Source: Glossina fuscipes (Eukaryota; Arthropoda; Insecta; Diptera; Glossinidae). Taken from it: a DNA stretch of 64,000 bases. The position numbers and the translations under genes are program-made. The notes beneath the pieces were generated by a model. The model was not told the origin of the DNA. It did no database searches and was given only the letters and a program-made list of their open reading frames with translations. The stretch is from assembly GCF_014805625.2 (NCBI RefSeq), contig NW_023998414.1:33426495-33490494 (forward strand), given 5' to 3'. Below, piece after piece: positions 1 through 13,573 of the stretch. Every line of letters begins with the position of its first letter. The stretch's first letter is position 1.

Positions 1-1807
1 TCTTTTTGCAAGTTAAACAAAGCATTCTATCCATGGATATCTATTGTCGTCCAGAAGCTTCAGTGCTATTAGCATCCTATGCAGTACACGTTCAATATGG
101 ACCTTATGATGCGGAAACCTACAAAGACGGTATGCTTGCGGGTGTGGATTTATTGCCAAAAGGAGTAACAGATCAATATCAAATGACACCGAAAATGTGG
201 GAGGAGCGCATTAAGACATGGTGTGTAATAAATAAACAATAAAAGCCTCTTGTTAACGCTCCTTCTTATTCTGTTTAGGTACATGGATCACGAACCAATG
301 ACCCGCGATGAAGTAGAAATGGAGTATTTGAAAATAGCACAAGATTTAGATATGTACGGGGTTAACTACTTTCCTATAACGGCAAGTTGCACCTTCTCAA
401 TACGTGAATATCTATTGAAACTAAAAAAAAAAAAAAAAAAAACTCCTTTAGAATAAAAACAAAACTAAACTTTGGTTGGGAGTAACCGCTGTAGGTCTAA
501 ATATTTACGACTATCATAATAAGTTAACTCCGAAAACGACTTTTCAATGGAATGAAATACGCCATGTCAGCTTTGATGATAAGAAGTTTACAATACGTCT
601 GGTGGACGCTAAAGTATCCAGTTTCATATTCTACTCTCAAGATTTGCATATAAATAAAATGGTGAGTTGAAATGAAATTGTATCTTGGAGAAGGATTTAA
701 TTTTCTGCCGAACAGATCTTGGATCTTTGCAAAGGTAACCATGATCTCTATATGAGACGTCGCAAGCCCGATACTATGGAAATTCAGCAAATGAAAGCAC
801 AAGCGAAGGAAGAAAAACAAAGACGTCAATTGGAGCGAACTAAATTCTTGAGGGAGAAAAAGTTACGTGAAAAGGCAGAGAAAGATCGCTATGAATTAGA
901 AAAACGTTTAGAGCATTTACAGGAAGAAATGCGCATGGCCAGCGATGCATTGGTAAATTTTGTTATTAATTAGAAAAATATAAATTTATATTCGTATCTC
1001 ACATTTTAATAGCGCCGGTCCGAAGAAACTAAGGAATTGTATTTCGAAAAGAGTCGTGTTAATGAAGAACAAATGCAGCTAACAGAGTGTAAAGCGAATC
1101 ATTTCAAAAGTGAAATGGACCGTTTGCGTGAACGGCAAATGAAGATCGAACGTGAAAAGCTGGAATTGGAAAAGAAAATTCGTGATGCCGATTATTTTGT
1201 ACATCAACTCACTGTAGAAAAGGATAAGCGTGAAGCTGAGGCAGAGAAATTGCGAAAAGAATTAATATGTGCCAAGTTGGCTGAACGTGAAGCTACCGCT
1301 CGTTTACTAAATTTCCTCAATCGTGGTCGCAAGAATTCGGATGAGAGCTTAATTCAAACATCTTCCATTAATGTTTGCAATAACAGTAGCAATAATATTG
1401 TCACATCAATTAGTACGCCTTCTTTAACTAACAGTAACTCAGCATCGGATATCAATGAGACGGCGGGTGGCGTCGAATTAACTGCAAATGATTTAAATCT
1501 TAATCATGACGACTCACAAGATGAATTTGAAACGAAAGAATTTATACTGACTGACAGTGAAATGGAACAGATAACTAATGAGATCGAACGTAGTCGCCTT
1601 GAGTATATGAAAAAATCGAAACAGGTACAGAATCAATTGCAAACCCTACGATCCGAAATTGAATTGTTAAAGATTGAAGAAAATCAGACCAATTTGGATA
1701 TACTAAGCGAGGCTCAGTTGAAAGCGGGCGAAACCAAATATTCGACATTGAAGAAACTAAAATCGGGTTCAACTAAAGCTCGTGTAGCATTTTTCGAAGA
1801 ACTGTAA
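1..1807 (+). CDS. Mer: Merlin (NF2 homologue), 3' portion, partial at left edge
   Basis: This is the ERM-family tumour suppressor that links membrane proteins to the cortex and acts upstream of Hippo signalling. Five coding exons are read: 3-220, 279-381, 452-661, 716-952 and 1013-1807. They join in frame to give 520 residues, and the N-terminal part of the FERM domain lies off the left edge. Exon 1 holds FERM F2, with [17 protein letters not shown]. Exons 2-4 hold F3, with [13 protein letters not shown] and [16 protein letters not shown]. Exons 4-5 hold a long charged coiled coil, followed by a Ser/Asn-rich linker. The C-terminal domain ends in [10 protein letters not shown], the typical Merlin tail, rather than the actin-binding tail of ezrin, radixin and moesin. 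Introns are 54-70 nt. The intron at 382-451 appears to start with GC rather than GT. A poly(A) signal AATAAA is at 1872. Identity is very secure from family knowledge. Confidence 0.97.
382..451 (+). other. Mer: Putative GC-AG intron of Merlin
   Basis: The coding sequence ...YFPIT ends at 381 and [10 protein letters not shown] resumes at 452, the order expected for Merlin. The only in-phase junction starts with GCAAGT at 382 and ends with AG at 450-451. GCAAGT is the standard form of the rare GC donor. The intron is 70 nt and holds a poly(A) run at about 423-442. A GT is present at 386-387, but using it would shift the frame. Confidence 0.8.
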
Positions 1808-2476
1808 CAGAGTTTTACAAGTGATCTTAAGTTGAGCTGGTGCTCGAAAATCCTATTAATAGACAAACACAAATAAACGTAATTATATACATTTTTTAAA
1901 TAGTTTTATAGGAAAAGCATTAATTAATAAAACAAAACAAAAAAAAACACAAAAAACGATATTGTAAAGAAGGAAATAAAAAAATAAAAAGTACCGCATC
2001 ACAGATAAGCGAAATTTGGCAATAATTTCAAGCTTGCAGAAAAAAAGGAGAAACGAATTAATCATGATTCTTAGGCTTCAAACAAAATTTGTTGGTTTAA
2101 TATTTTTAAGGTTTAGGATTTATTATAGAGAAAAAATTCTTCGAATGAAACAAGAAAGCATTATAAGTAAATCTCTTTTTCAGTTAACTTTTTTTAATAT
2201 AATGTAACTATTTGAAAAATATTGGTTAGCTTCTTAAGAACTAAGTCTTTTTTTTTTTGTTTTTTTTTTTCGTTTTTTTTAGCACAAAGTGCTGTTAGAA
2301 AAGTTTTTAAACAATGCAAAACCATTGAAAAGAAATTTCTGCGCAACTTTTAACTTGAAAATAGCGTTACAGATGAATTAAAGAAAAGAATTATAAAATT
2401 ATAAATCGCTGATACAGCTTTCAAGTTGTAAAAAAGATATTTCCCTTGTTTTTGTTGTTGTTATTATTTGAATCAC
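1808..2476. other. Convergent intergenic spacer with both 3' UTRs
   Basis: This AT-rich spacer lies between the stop codons of Merlin (+) and Sec61gamma (-). It holds the Merlin poly(A) signals (AATAAA at 1872 and further copies near 1975) and T-rich runs at 2247-2280. No additional gene is visible. Confidence 0.6.
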
Positions 2477-2683
2477 TTATGAACCCACAATTATGTTATT
2501 AATGGGTATGTGTATCAATTTGACAAAGAAACCAATGAAACCCATGATGCAGAAACCAATAGCTGTAGCGATAGCTATTTTCTGGAATTCTTTGCGATCG
2601 GGCTTTGTGCAGCGTTTCACTAATCGTATTGAGTCCTTGGCAAAAGCACGTCCAGGTTCGCAGAATTTAACAACTTTATCCAT
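2477..2683 (-). CDS. Sec61gamma: Sec61 gamma subunit of the ER protein translocon
   Basis: This gene encodes a 68-residue tail-anchored protein of the Sec61/SecE family, the small essential subunit that clamps the Sec61 alpha channel in the ER membrane. The protein is full length for the family. It has a cytosolic amphipathic N-terminal half with the conserved [22 protein letters not shown] single membrane segment at about residues 37-60 contains [15 protein letters not shown], and the protein ends in the invariant NNIIVGS. The coding region is one exon. The ATG is preceded by CCCGCC, and 17 bases upstream a TTTTCAG acceptor (2701-2707 on the plus strand) implies a 5' UTR intron. A matching donor GTAAGC lies at 3006-3001, so the noncoding first exon probably ends at 3007. 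The gene converges on Merlin. Identity is essentially certain. Confidence 0.98.
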   Translation of the reverse strand: MDKVVKFCEPGRAFAKDSIRLVKRCTKPDRKEFQKIAIATAIGFCIMGFIGFFVKLIHIPINNIIVGS

Positions 2684-2700
2684 GGCGGGTTAATTAAAAG

Positions 2701-3006
2701 CTGAAAATGAAAGAAAAACACAAAACAATTTATTACTTTATTGACTGATCCCATTCATAAAATATGTTGACGAAGCCTTTGAATTTTCATAGCATTCATA
2801 TTTTGTTCAGGTGATGTAGAGAGACGTGTGCAATGATAAAAGTGGAAAGCCAGTTTGGTTCTTGAGAAACGCACTTATATGTATACGAAAATCATTAAAC
2901 TTGAAAGTGCGTGTTTAACTTTTACTTTCATGTTATTGCCTGCGTGGCAGACAGGTAATGAATTCTTTTATTAAGCAAATTTACGTTTTCCAGGGATGCT
3001 GCTTAC
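2701..3006 (-). other. Sec61gamma: Predicted 5' UTR intron of Sec61gamma
   Basis: On the minus strand a donor CAA|GTAAGC at 3006 and an acceptor TTTTCAG ending at 2701 bracket 306 nt just upstream of the start codon. The promoter and first exon should then lie between 3007 and about 3400. This is inferred from splice signals only. Confidence 0.5.
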
Positions 3007-3348
3007 TTGAACAATTAAGAAGAAATTTGCTAAGGGCACACAACACACTTTAACGAATCTTCAGATTTTTAAAATATGTTAAAACGATTTCACACGCTCT
3101 CTTTGCTGTCGGTCCTACTACTTTCTTTTTTTTTTGGAAATTTTTTAATGATTTTATTAAAATATACTTTCTCGACACTATATGCATGGGTTTTTCATAT
3201 TAATAAATTATCATTTTTCTTTTTCAATAAAAAAAAAGAAAAAAAAAGAAGTACAATTTTTATACACTTCGCACTTACACGCAACTTCTTTCAGTTTCTA
3301 CAAATTCAACACGAATGACCAACGAGAGGAACGTTAAACTGTAAATTG

Positions 3349-3380
3349 TATTTTCATTTTGTCAAATTGACATGAAAATA
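3349..3380. repeat. 32-bp imperfect palindrome near the Sec61gamma promoter
   Basis: TATTTTCAT and ATGAAAATA form outer arms around a TCAAATTGAC core. It lies 5' of the predicted Sec61gamma first exon and may be a dimeric binding site or a small element end. Its function is unknown. Confidence 0.35.
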
Positions 3381-3899
3381 CGTGGCAACAGGGCTGCCAA
3401 GCTACACAATGACATTTAAATGATAAAATTAACGTTTTTACACAGAAAATAACTCGAGAAAACATTAACGAAGTAAATGTATTGAAAAAAAAAAAAAAAG
3501 AAAAAATTCAAACTATATAACAAAAGATTTAGAATTAGAGAATTCTTCTTCTTTTTTTTGTTATTCAGCAAACCAACAAACGAAAATTCGCTGATAGGTG
3601 AGAATTACTTAATATGCTTTAAAAATTTGTGTTACATATATTTTTATTTATTTTATTCTTCAACATAGTGTACTGGCATGTAATGGCTTTTACGAGAAAT
3701 TGAGAATATCAAAAGTAAAAATTATTCATTACAATAGAAGCAGAAAAAGCTATTAGATGGTGAAATGAAGAATTTTCGAATTTTTCAGTTTAATCCTGCA
3801 CAGCCTAGAGAAATATCGTCCATTAAAATTTAATGGCTGCATTCACTGTTTGGTCGTCTGGGCTGAGGGTGCTTTAGTTAAAGAATTTTTACCTCACAA

Positions 3900-4337
3900 A
3901 ACGAACACTCCGCCTATAAGGTTGAAGCCTTCCGCGGATGGTTCAAAAAACTGAGTGACAAATTTACTGTCCTTTACTACAATGTATTTGTGCTCAATAC
4001 GAAAGTTAATAACTTGCTTATTTATACTATTGGCTGCCATTACGACATTGTCGTTCTTAGTGAAATTTGGCTTAAGCCAGGTGTTAATGATACGAAGATT
4101 TTTCGCCAGAATTTTCTGATCTTCAGAAGGGATAGGGTGTACAAGAAACTTGTTGGTGTGCTAATTGTTGTAAAAAACTTTCTACCAATTATCCCTGAGC
4201 CGGTTGACGTAGAATTTGTCGGTGTTATGATTAAAGCTAACAATATCTTCCACATTCTAACGGTATCGTGCCATCCATCCTCGTCTCCTATTTATGTATA
4301 TCCAGAGCAAGTATGCTTGATTAGTAGAATAGATTAA
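3900..4337 (+). pseudogene. Degraded non-LTR retrotransposon endonuclease fragment
   Basis: An open stretch reads YYNVFVLNTKVNNLL, then DIVVLSEIWLKPGV, then FRRDR and GVLIVVKN. This matches the start of the endonuclease/exonuclease/phosphatase domain of non-LTR retrotransposons, where N and E of the usual QNxRGL...LSETWL motifs are catalytic. Only about 140 residues survive. The Q and RG of the first motif are altered, and no reverse transcriptase domain follows; a stop comes at 4335-4337. It is a dead 5' fragment rather than a host gene. Confidence 0.7.
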
Positions 4338-5033
4338 TTAATTAATATTACAATAATTTCTCAACATTTTTACTCTATCAAAATATCTGAAAATTCATAG
4401 CCATGTATAGTTACTGCTCTCAAGGCCGTAGATGTTGCCGAAGATGTCTGCGGCCAGGTAAACAACAAAGGCTTAGGAAAAATGTGTTTAAGTTTTCATA
4501 ATTGCAGGCAGCTTCTTATCTGTATGTAATAATGATATGTTTGTCATTGCTACGATAGTTAAGGGTGGACTCTACTACGGCTTATTCTAATTGGATGGAA
4601 ACGATGGATTCCTATATAGAAATTCCATTTATTACATCTTGTAATCTGCCTTACAGTAAATTACTCCCTACACTCGGCTAAGTCGATATTCTCTTCCCTA
4701 CTATTGTTCATTTTTATCACCTGCCGCAGTTTACCAGAATATCTATTGAATTGAGCAGAAAAAATAATTTTTTTTTTTTTTTTTTTTTGAAAATCACAGT
4801 TAGCCAAATGTTTACAAGCAACGTGATTTAAAGGCTTTTAATAAATGATCTCATAATAATTATGTACATGTGAATAGAACACGTTATTATCAAGGGATAT
4901 AGAAAATAAAATAATATGCGGTTTGCGTGTGCAGTACCATAATAAAATGCATGAACATTTTTCTGGTTAAAATAATTTCAAAGAAATATTGCAATCAATT
5001 GTTGTTTAGATTTGTTCGAGTCATCTATCCAAT
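4338..5033. other. AT-rich spacer upstream of the ionotropic receptor
   Basis: No convincing ORF is present. A T-run lies at 4769-4788. The stretch just before 5034 should hold the receptor promoter, but no clear core elements were recognised. Confidence 0.4.
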
Positions 5034-8006
5034 ATGTCAATATATCGTTTAAATATTTTTTTTTATAATTTTATATTATTTACAATAATTTTCAATTATT
5101 ATGTAAATTCCGTGACTGGATCGCTAGTGGTTGCTCTAACTGCTGCATTAAAAACGATATTTCGCGATGTTTATAAAGCTCAAAATATGAGCGTACGTAT
5201 CATAGCAAACGTTAGAAATCGTAGCAATCAACGCGTTACCAATGAAATTCTGGACGAATTATTGGACTATAATAATCAAGTTCAAGTACCGGTTGCCATT
5301 AGCGAATACAGTAGCGTAAAATTAGATCATTATTTTCATGCCATAATTATGTTCGCTGAAAGCCTAAAGCAAGTGCAGTAAGTGTTGATCAGCTAGCTAA
5401 TCGATGCCAAACGCTTTTATATAATAACTGAGTAATTGAAAACTTTTAGGTACACTCTGGCCACGATACTAGCCATACCAGAGATTCAAGGCAGCCGATT
5501 AAAGTATCTGATAGTTTATTATTCCAATAAGCGTTGGATAGAGAGGCAATTTGAAATGCATAAGATGTTTCGACATTTTTTTGATTCGTATATAGTCGAC
5601 GTTGATATAATAATACATGTCGCAAATTATTCGTTCTTGTATACATACCGTCCGTACAATCGAAAATTTTGCGCTCATACCAAACCACTTTTAATACAAA
5701 AATTTAAAAAATTACCGAGAAGACTTTCCTATACTTATATGTACGCTTCGAAAGTTTACAATTTTCATCAGTGTCCCATAAATGTGATTCTTTACCATAT
5801 ACCGCCATTTATGAATCTAGACGAGCCCATAAATAATATCGTAAACTTGGATAACGGATATGATGGCATGATTTTAAATGATATCGCCGACTTAATGAAT
5901 TTCTCAGTTGAAATGGTGCCCAACGAACCAAGAAATTTTATTGCTGGCCACATTTACGCCAATAATACAGCAACAGGAATTTTCAAAATGGTACGTCAAA
6001 TATACTGCACCTTTTTTGTCTTAACGTTTTTTCTTGATACCTAGTACTTAACAGGACAAAAAACAAGAACAAAAAAAAGCAGCAAAAGAGGCAGCCAACA
6101 ATTCCAGAAATTAAGATGGACAATAATTCAAATTAGAAATGATTTGATCTAAAACCAAATGAGAATGTTTTAATTATAACGAACATACTTACATCACTTT
6201 GCCTATTACAGTTCTTCGTCTATCTTCGTCACACAATATTGAAAAGAAGTTAAAATATCATAGCCAGGCAAGTCCGATTGTTAAATATCCTAAACCATTT
6301 CGCGTAATTCAGTTCATGATCGAACTTTCCTATACAATAACGAATCAATGCTGTGTAAACGGCTACTTATTTTTCGTAACTAGCGTTATGCCGAGAAAGG
6401 GTAAACGAGATGAAATGTAAACTAATGTTGTCCAAATTTAATAAAGTTAAATTTCTTGTGAAAGAACTTATTAAGTATGCACAGTGCGTTCATGTTCTTA
6501 TACATGCATGGTGCACAAATTTCAGTAAATCTATTCGTTCTATCTTACGCTCTTTCACAAAGTTGGTTTATATTCGATGTTATCATGTAGTACTTAATAG
6601 TTTTGTTGCACAAATGTTTTGCTAGCGAAGTTTTCCATCATAAATATGTATAAAATGTTTTTATCCTGATAGCCATTTGTTTGCTAAGAAATGCATTCTA
6701 AAAACAGGAACTTTATGCAAAATAATCAACTTCTGTAGACTATTGTTGAAATAGGCAAAAAGATAGCCGAAAAATATGCAACAATCGCATTACTTTTCTA
6801 TTTAAATTTTTGCAAATCTTATTGTTATATTGCATGTTGAGAATTCATGAAGAGCCGAAAAATATGCTACTTTTTCATTTAACCTTTTGAAAATATTATG
6901 ATTATTGGATGTTAAGACTTCATAAAGAGCTCGGTGCCCCCTTGCGTTTGCTTAATTTCTTTCACTGAAGAATGTATTTAAATCAATTTTATTATTTTTT
7001 TGTTGTTTTTAACTCTAAAATAATATTCGATAACAAATTTATTTTTTTTCTTTCTTTCCTGTAGCTAATTGAACGGAAAGCCAATATGACTATCGGTTGT
7101 GCTATATGCCTACCAAAACGTTCAGAATTAACGAGCAGTTCAATACCATACTTTTTATTGAACTATGTAATTTTATTGAAAAACCAAGATAAATTTTCAT
7201 CGTTAAGTCTATTTATGAAGCCATTTCAAATTTCAACTTGGCTGTTATTCGCAATTGCTTTTGCCACGAAAATTTTAGTGCAGCGTCTTTGCCAGTCAAC
7301 CTTAATCGGCTTAAAAAGGAGATTTCTCAAACTATTTCTTGTTTTATGGATGGGTTTAGTATTCTTCTTACGTTGCTCGTATGAAGGATTTTTATTCGAA
7401 ATTATGCATAACGCTCCAAATAGACCGTTGCCGCAAACTATTGATACAATTATTAAACAAAATTACACCCTATTAACTGATGTGAATTCCGCGCATATAT
7501 TGGAGTATTTACCGAATCTTAAGAAAATAACTCAAATCGTCTCCACTGCACCGAATCAAGTCTTTAATCGATTCGATATATTAGATGGCAATGTGGGTCT
7601 ATTGAGTCCGCTACCTATCGTTACGTTCTATATGTCACAGCGTACGGAAAATATATCCAGGTATGCCTTGGTACGTGAGAATGTATTCACTGCAATGCAT
7701 TGCGTGTATTATCCACGTTACACGTATATGAAGCCCGCGATAGATCGCTTGCTGACAAGATTACGACTTCATGGCTTTATTGCTAAATATACGCAAATAT
7801 TTCATTTTAACAATGCTCCGTTGAGAACTGATAAATTATCGCGACGACATAGAAAACATTTAGGCACCGCTTTAGATATGGATTTTTTGAATGTAATATT
7901 TTGCAGCATAATAGCTTTAGAAACAATTGCAATATTAGTATTTTTGCTCGAATATTTATCGTTACGCATCAACGTTTTGCAAAGAATATACTCACATATT
8001 ACGTAA
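5034..8006 (+). CDS. Divergent ionotropic receptor (IR family), three exons
   Basis: Exons 5034-5377, 5450-5990 and 7065-8006 join in frame with GT-AG introns (72 and 1074 nt) to give 608 residues. The protein starts with a signal peptide (about residues 1-28). A weakly conserved N-terminal domain follows, then an S1 ligand-binding half (YDGMILNDIADLMNF, then ERKANMTIGCAICLPKRSE). M1 is at about 350-370, M3 at 384-404 (WMGLVFFLRCSYEGFLFE), then S2, and M4 at about 570-592. The RxxYEGxLF pattern in M3 is typical of insect divergent IRs, variant glutamate receptors used as chemosensory channels. The linker between M1 and M3 is only about 14 residues, shorter than usual, so the pore loop looks reduced. 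AATAAA overlaps the stop codon (8006-8011). The exact orthologue is unknown; an Ir7-like receptor is one possibility. Confidence 0.87.
6762..6936 (+). repeat. Diverged tandem duplication in ionotropic receptor intron 2
   Basis: Two consecutive units of about 85 bp both contain GCCGAAAAATATGC near their start and a CATGTTGAGAATTCAT or GATGTTAAGACTTCAT block near their end. The second unit has short deletions. This is an old local duplication with no coding content. Confidence 0.6.
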
Positions 8007-8425
8007 ATAAATTGCTTCGTTTTTTTTCTATCTTCACTAAGCAACGCAGAATTTAAAATGATGATAAATTTGATGTACCTATGTTTAAGAGCGTAAATGA
8101 AACATTAAAATATATATGATTTTCTTAATAAATATAGTGGATCAAGCAAAAAAGCCTACGAGATTTTCTCTTACACATGACATTGAAGACGCACAAACCT
8201 GTCATTTTATACTGCGGCTCGTTTGAATGTTGTTTCGTCATAAATAATTAAAATAGAAATTATTCTTATATTTATTATTTAAATTTAAAAAAGCCTATGC
8301 GTTATGCTATATATATGTGTATTGAAATTTAAAAAAAAAATGAACTGGTGGAATTATAAATGAAGATTCATTATGTTTTCTCCCCAATATTCATACAAAG
8401 AGCCGAAAAAAAGGTAAACATTTTA

Positions 8426-9074
8426 TTACGTGCTTGCAAAGATTTTAATCAGCGATTTCTGCTGGTGAAAATGTTAAAGAAACGAGGAATACCAGTATAG
8501 ATAACAGTTGAATTCGAAGGGTTTCAACGTTGCTCTATATAAAACAATCGCGTTCCATTTAATATTATTGAATTGTTCACTAATCATGGAGCGCTCAAAA
8601 TTCTTCTCCTTTCAAATTCATTGCTTTCGTTGTTGTTTATTTGAAGAAAGTTGCTATCGAGAACCATCAGAGGCTAATGGTGACCCTTTTCCATCATATT
8701 CCAACGTGTAAGCGTGTTAAAGGTGGCCATTTTTAGGCCACTTGTTGCAAGAATTGTTCCGCATGCACTGTTGCAACTCGAATGGGAATTCTATCACAAC
8801 CAGTGTGGTATCTCTCATCAGACATGGCGTCTTCTAATCAGAATTACTTATGCGGATCCGCAAAGTTGAGAAAGTGCGAAAATGGTTTAATGGGTGGATG
8901 GCTACCAATCTAAAATAAATTCTTTCGACACAACATCCAGAGCTTGCCAAAGACATGGGAAAGAAGTTAGAGAAAATGACCAAAAAATATTTTGCTTTAA
9001 TATACATTGTACCAAGTTTTCTCCGTAAATGCCTTTTTTAAGTGAAAAAATGATCAAAATTTTTGCAAAAAAAT
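8426..9074 (+). mobile_element. Internally deleted mariner, copy 1
   Basis: The left end TTACGTGCTTGCAAAG is preceded by TA. The right end reads as its inverted complement (GATCAAAATTTTTGCAAA). Inside are remnants shared with the copies at 27745 and 52958, including the block CATTTTTAGGCCACTTGTTG. One frame gives VEKVRKWFNGWMATN and another SLPKTWE, both matching the C-terminal part of mariner transposases. The length of about 650 bp is half of a full mariner, and the frames are broken, so it is non-autonomous. Confidence 0.75.
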
Positions 9075-10661
<1,587 letters not shown>

Positions 10662-10689
10662 ATATAAAGGATTGCAAAAAAATTGTATT

Positions 10690-11060
10690 ATGTATATGTG
10701 TCTCGAGAAGATCGAAAGAATACTTTAAAGCCTTCAACACTCTTCACTTTTCAGAATAGTCCCTTATATATGGAATGATCGAAGAAGTGGACCGATTCCA
10801 ACGATTTTCAATAGCGTTCGTGCTTGGATCAAAGTACGCCCAAATTTCATCAAAAATTACGACTTTTAGCTTGAACACAAATTTACATGGACAGACATCG
10901 GATGGGCAGACGGACGGACAGGCCTAGATCAATTCAGTTTACAATTCTGAATCGATTGATATAATAAATGGTGGGTCTATCTTAAGCCCTTCTGTGTCCG
11001 CATTTATTTAATATACGATAAATCATAAGTCGTGTAGGGTATACAAATGTAAGAAGAACA
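10690..11060 (-). repeat. Dispersed repeat family A, copy at 10.7-11.06 kb
   Basis: On the minus strand it begins with a TATACCCTACAC end, runs through a GATTCAGAAT-like block and a GTCCGTC-rich core, then TTTGATCCAAG. These blocks recur in the same order at 34346, 35510, 40912 and 46364. It carries no ORF. Confidence 0.6.
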
Positions 11061-11279
11061 ACAAAAAGAATTATCGATATTTTCTCATAATTGTAAGAGA
11101 TACAATGTGATTGGACTTTGGTTTTTTGTTTTACGAGAACAATAGCAAAAGATTTGAGAAGGCGTAATATATTCGAGTCATCGATAAATAATTTCAAATA
11201 TTAATAAGTTTATGAGTTAATTTGGTGCGTGAAAGAATAAAAATATTTTATAATAAAATTTGGGCTCGATATGGTAGAG

Positions 11280-11425
11280 AGCGGTGCGTTACGATCCTTC
11301 CTCGTCGAAGGAAATACGAGCAATTATCAACTTTCCTTTCCCTTTCGCCTTACAATAGCTGTGCTGATCTGGAATTTATTTCCCCTAAGGCATATTAGCA
11401 TATCCTTCACACAATTACATAAGAA
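11280..11425 (+). pseudogene. Possible non-LTR reverse-transcriptase C-terminal relic
   Basis: A short frame contains LTIAVLIWNLFPLRHISIS, resembling the RTAxLWNSLPxxIR region near the end of jockey-type reverse transcriptases. It is short and surrounded by stops, so this is tentative. Confidence 0.3.
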
Positions 11426-11629
11426 TTGGTAATTGATTGGAGCGGAGAGCTTAATATTAATTGTGGATCAAACATGCAGACAAATCTAGCGAACATTTGC
11501 AGGAGGTTTTTCGAAATTTTTTCACGGTGCCGGTATTTTTTCGAGATTACCTCCGTTTTTAATCTATTGCGAGTGTGCACGTGGGCAGAGCATACAATTT
11601 TTAAATCCATCAACCCAAGGATGACGGAT

Positions 11630-12110
11630 ACAATCAATTGGTCAAAACGTTATCAACATCAAATTCTGATTCGATTTAAGGATGCCCTGGATGTCTATCC
11701 GTCTATCCGTCTATCTGTCTAATATTCGTTGTAAATATTCATATGCAGCGCGCAAAAATGAATTTATCGACTTCATACGTGGCGGAAACAATCGAAGGTT
11801 GGTAGTATTGGAAATGGGCTAAATTTGTCGAAGGACATGTCTAGCGTACCGCACAAATTGAGAACACCTGTGCTTTTTAAAAGTAATAAAAAATTAATTA
11901 GTTTACTCATTACCCATAAACTACGGCAAACAGATCTACAAAAATTTTAACGTATATTTTAGGGGCGACCTGTACAAAAATGAGAAAAATCGACCACGCC
12001 TATCCAATATATTATGTATGAAAATTTACTTGTTTTCCCATTTTTTAATCCTTTTTTTTTTTAGGATAACTATGAAGGATATAAATGTTTATGTCACCGG
12101 CCGGATATTA
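11630..12110 (+). repeat. Dispersed repeat family B, copy at 11.6-12.1 kb
   Basis: It has ordered blocks shared with other B copies: GTCAAAACGTT, a TCTGATTCGATTTA block, a run of TCCGTCTATC units, GAGAACACCTG, and a closing TAGGATAACTATGAAGG. No coding capacity. Confidence 0.6.
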
Positions 12111-12719
12111 TTTAATTAGTTGTTGCTCTCACTACACTGGAGGCAAATACGAATGCAAATTAACTCTTCTTGATTGCAAATGTATTCTTACGATCATCAG
12201 AACTAATAATTATTCAGTAGAATTTCCATAGCACACGTGAAAATATTTCACAAATTAATGGTATATAGCATGTAGTCGGGTTTAACCTATATATTCAGTC
12301 TTCGCTTTTTGTAAATGTACTAACGATTTGAACTCACTTGTAACCAATAGCCGACGGGTCGATATGACGATAGAAATGAAAATTTCATAATAATCGCAAA
12401 TGATCTGCGCCGGTGCATGCATTCGAGACTTAAGCCCGATCGCTGTGTGAGTATTGGGCTCGCGCACTTACAAAATGACAGATTATTCAACGTTGAAAAC
12501 TCTAGGATATAAGGGCAACTTGTTGTTTTACGGCTTTCATGAAAGTGAAAATTTTTATGAATTATTCGACCTATAGGGATTATTTCCTAAGGCCAGATAA
12601 CTTTGAATGTCTATCATAATTCTTTGCGGTTGATTGGCGAACAATAATAATATAGTTTTTGGTTTTTGTAATCGAACAGGTTCAGATTAAATTTTTTTCT
12701 ACTTAAAGTTAAAGCTAAC

Positions 12720-12850
12720 ATAAATAAACTTAAAGGCTTATGTTATACATATTTTTGTTTATTGTATATTTATATTCTTAGTCGGTATTAAAGAAATACG
12801 ATCAAAATGATTTGAAATCAATAAATTATTAACTACTCTCTCTCTCTCTC

Positions 12851-12891
<41 letters not shown>

Positions 12892-13075
12892 GTGTGTAAA
12901 TATAAATGGATATGAGTAAAGCTAAGCTTAAATTAAACGATTATACCATCTTATATATGTGTGTGTGTGCGTTTGTATAAAAAATATATATCGTAAACAA
13001 ATAAATTCGATACAATAAATAAACAAGAATAACGAAATACATTGGACATGAAATTCTCAATTTACTACTCATTCA

Positions 13076-13116
<41 letters not shown>

Positions 13117-13463
13117 ATAGGTGCGTAAATTAGGAAATTATTATTATTTTTTATTAATAACGTTTAAGCTGTGATCTCCTATTTTTTATAAAGAAAATAA
13201 GATAAAAGAAATTTTTTTTTCAAAGTCCATATAAGGTATACATACATACATACATACATACATACATACATACATACATACACATTGAAAATACGATAAA
13301 GGGCATGTCATTGAACATTGTTGATCAATGTCTGAACTGATCACAAGTCTGTAACACGACGTCTATAGACCTTGGATAGATGAGTTCACATTCGCGCTAT
13401 CTATTTGGAATGTTTTGATTAGTTTTCAAGCTCATCGTGTCCTTAAATTAAGTTATCTTATCC

Positions 13464-13497
<34 letters not shown>

Positions 13498-13573
13498 GTA
13501 CATATTATTGTCTAGAAATCAAGTAATTCTCATATAAAAAATTGAAATCGGTAAAAATAAAGCCTTAGTGCGT
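12720..13573 (-). other. moody: Probable moody 3' UTR, rich in microsatellites
   Basis: This is downstream of both moody stop codons. It holds (CT)n at 12837-12890, (AT)n at 13079-13114, (CATA)n at 13238-13283 and (AAT)n at 13466-13498. A minus-strand poly(A) signal AATAAA lies at 12763-12758, so the 3' UTR could be about 0.8 kb. The end point is inferred. Confidence 0.45.
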
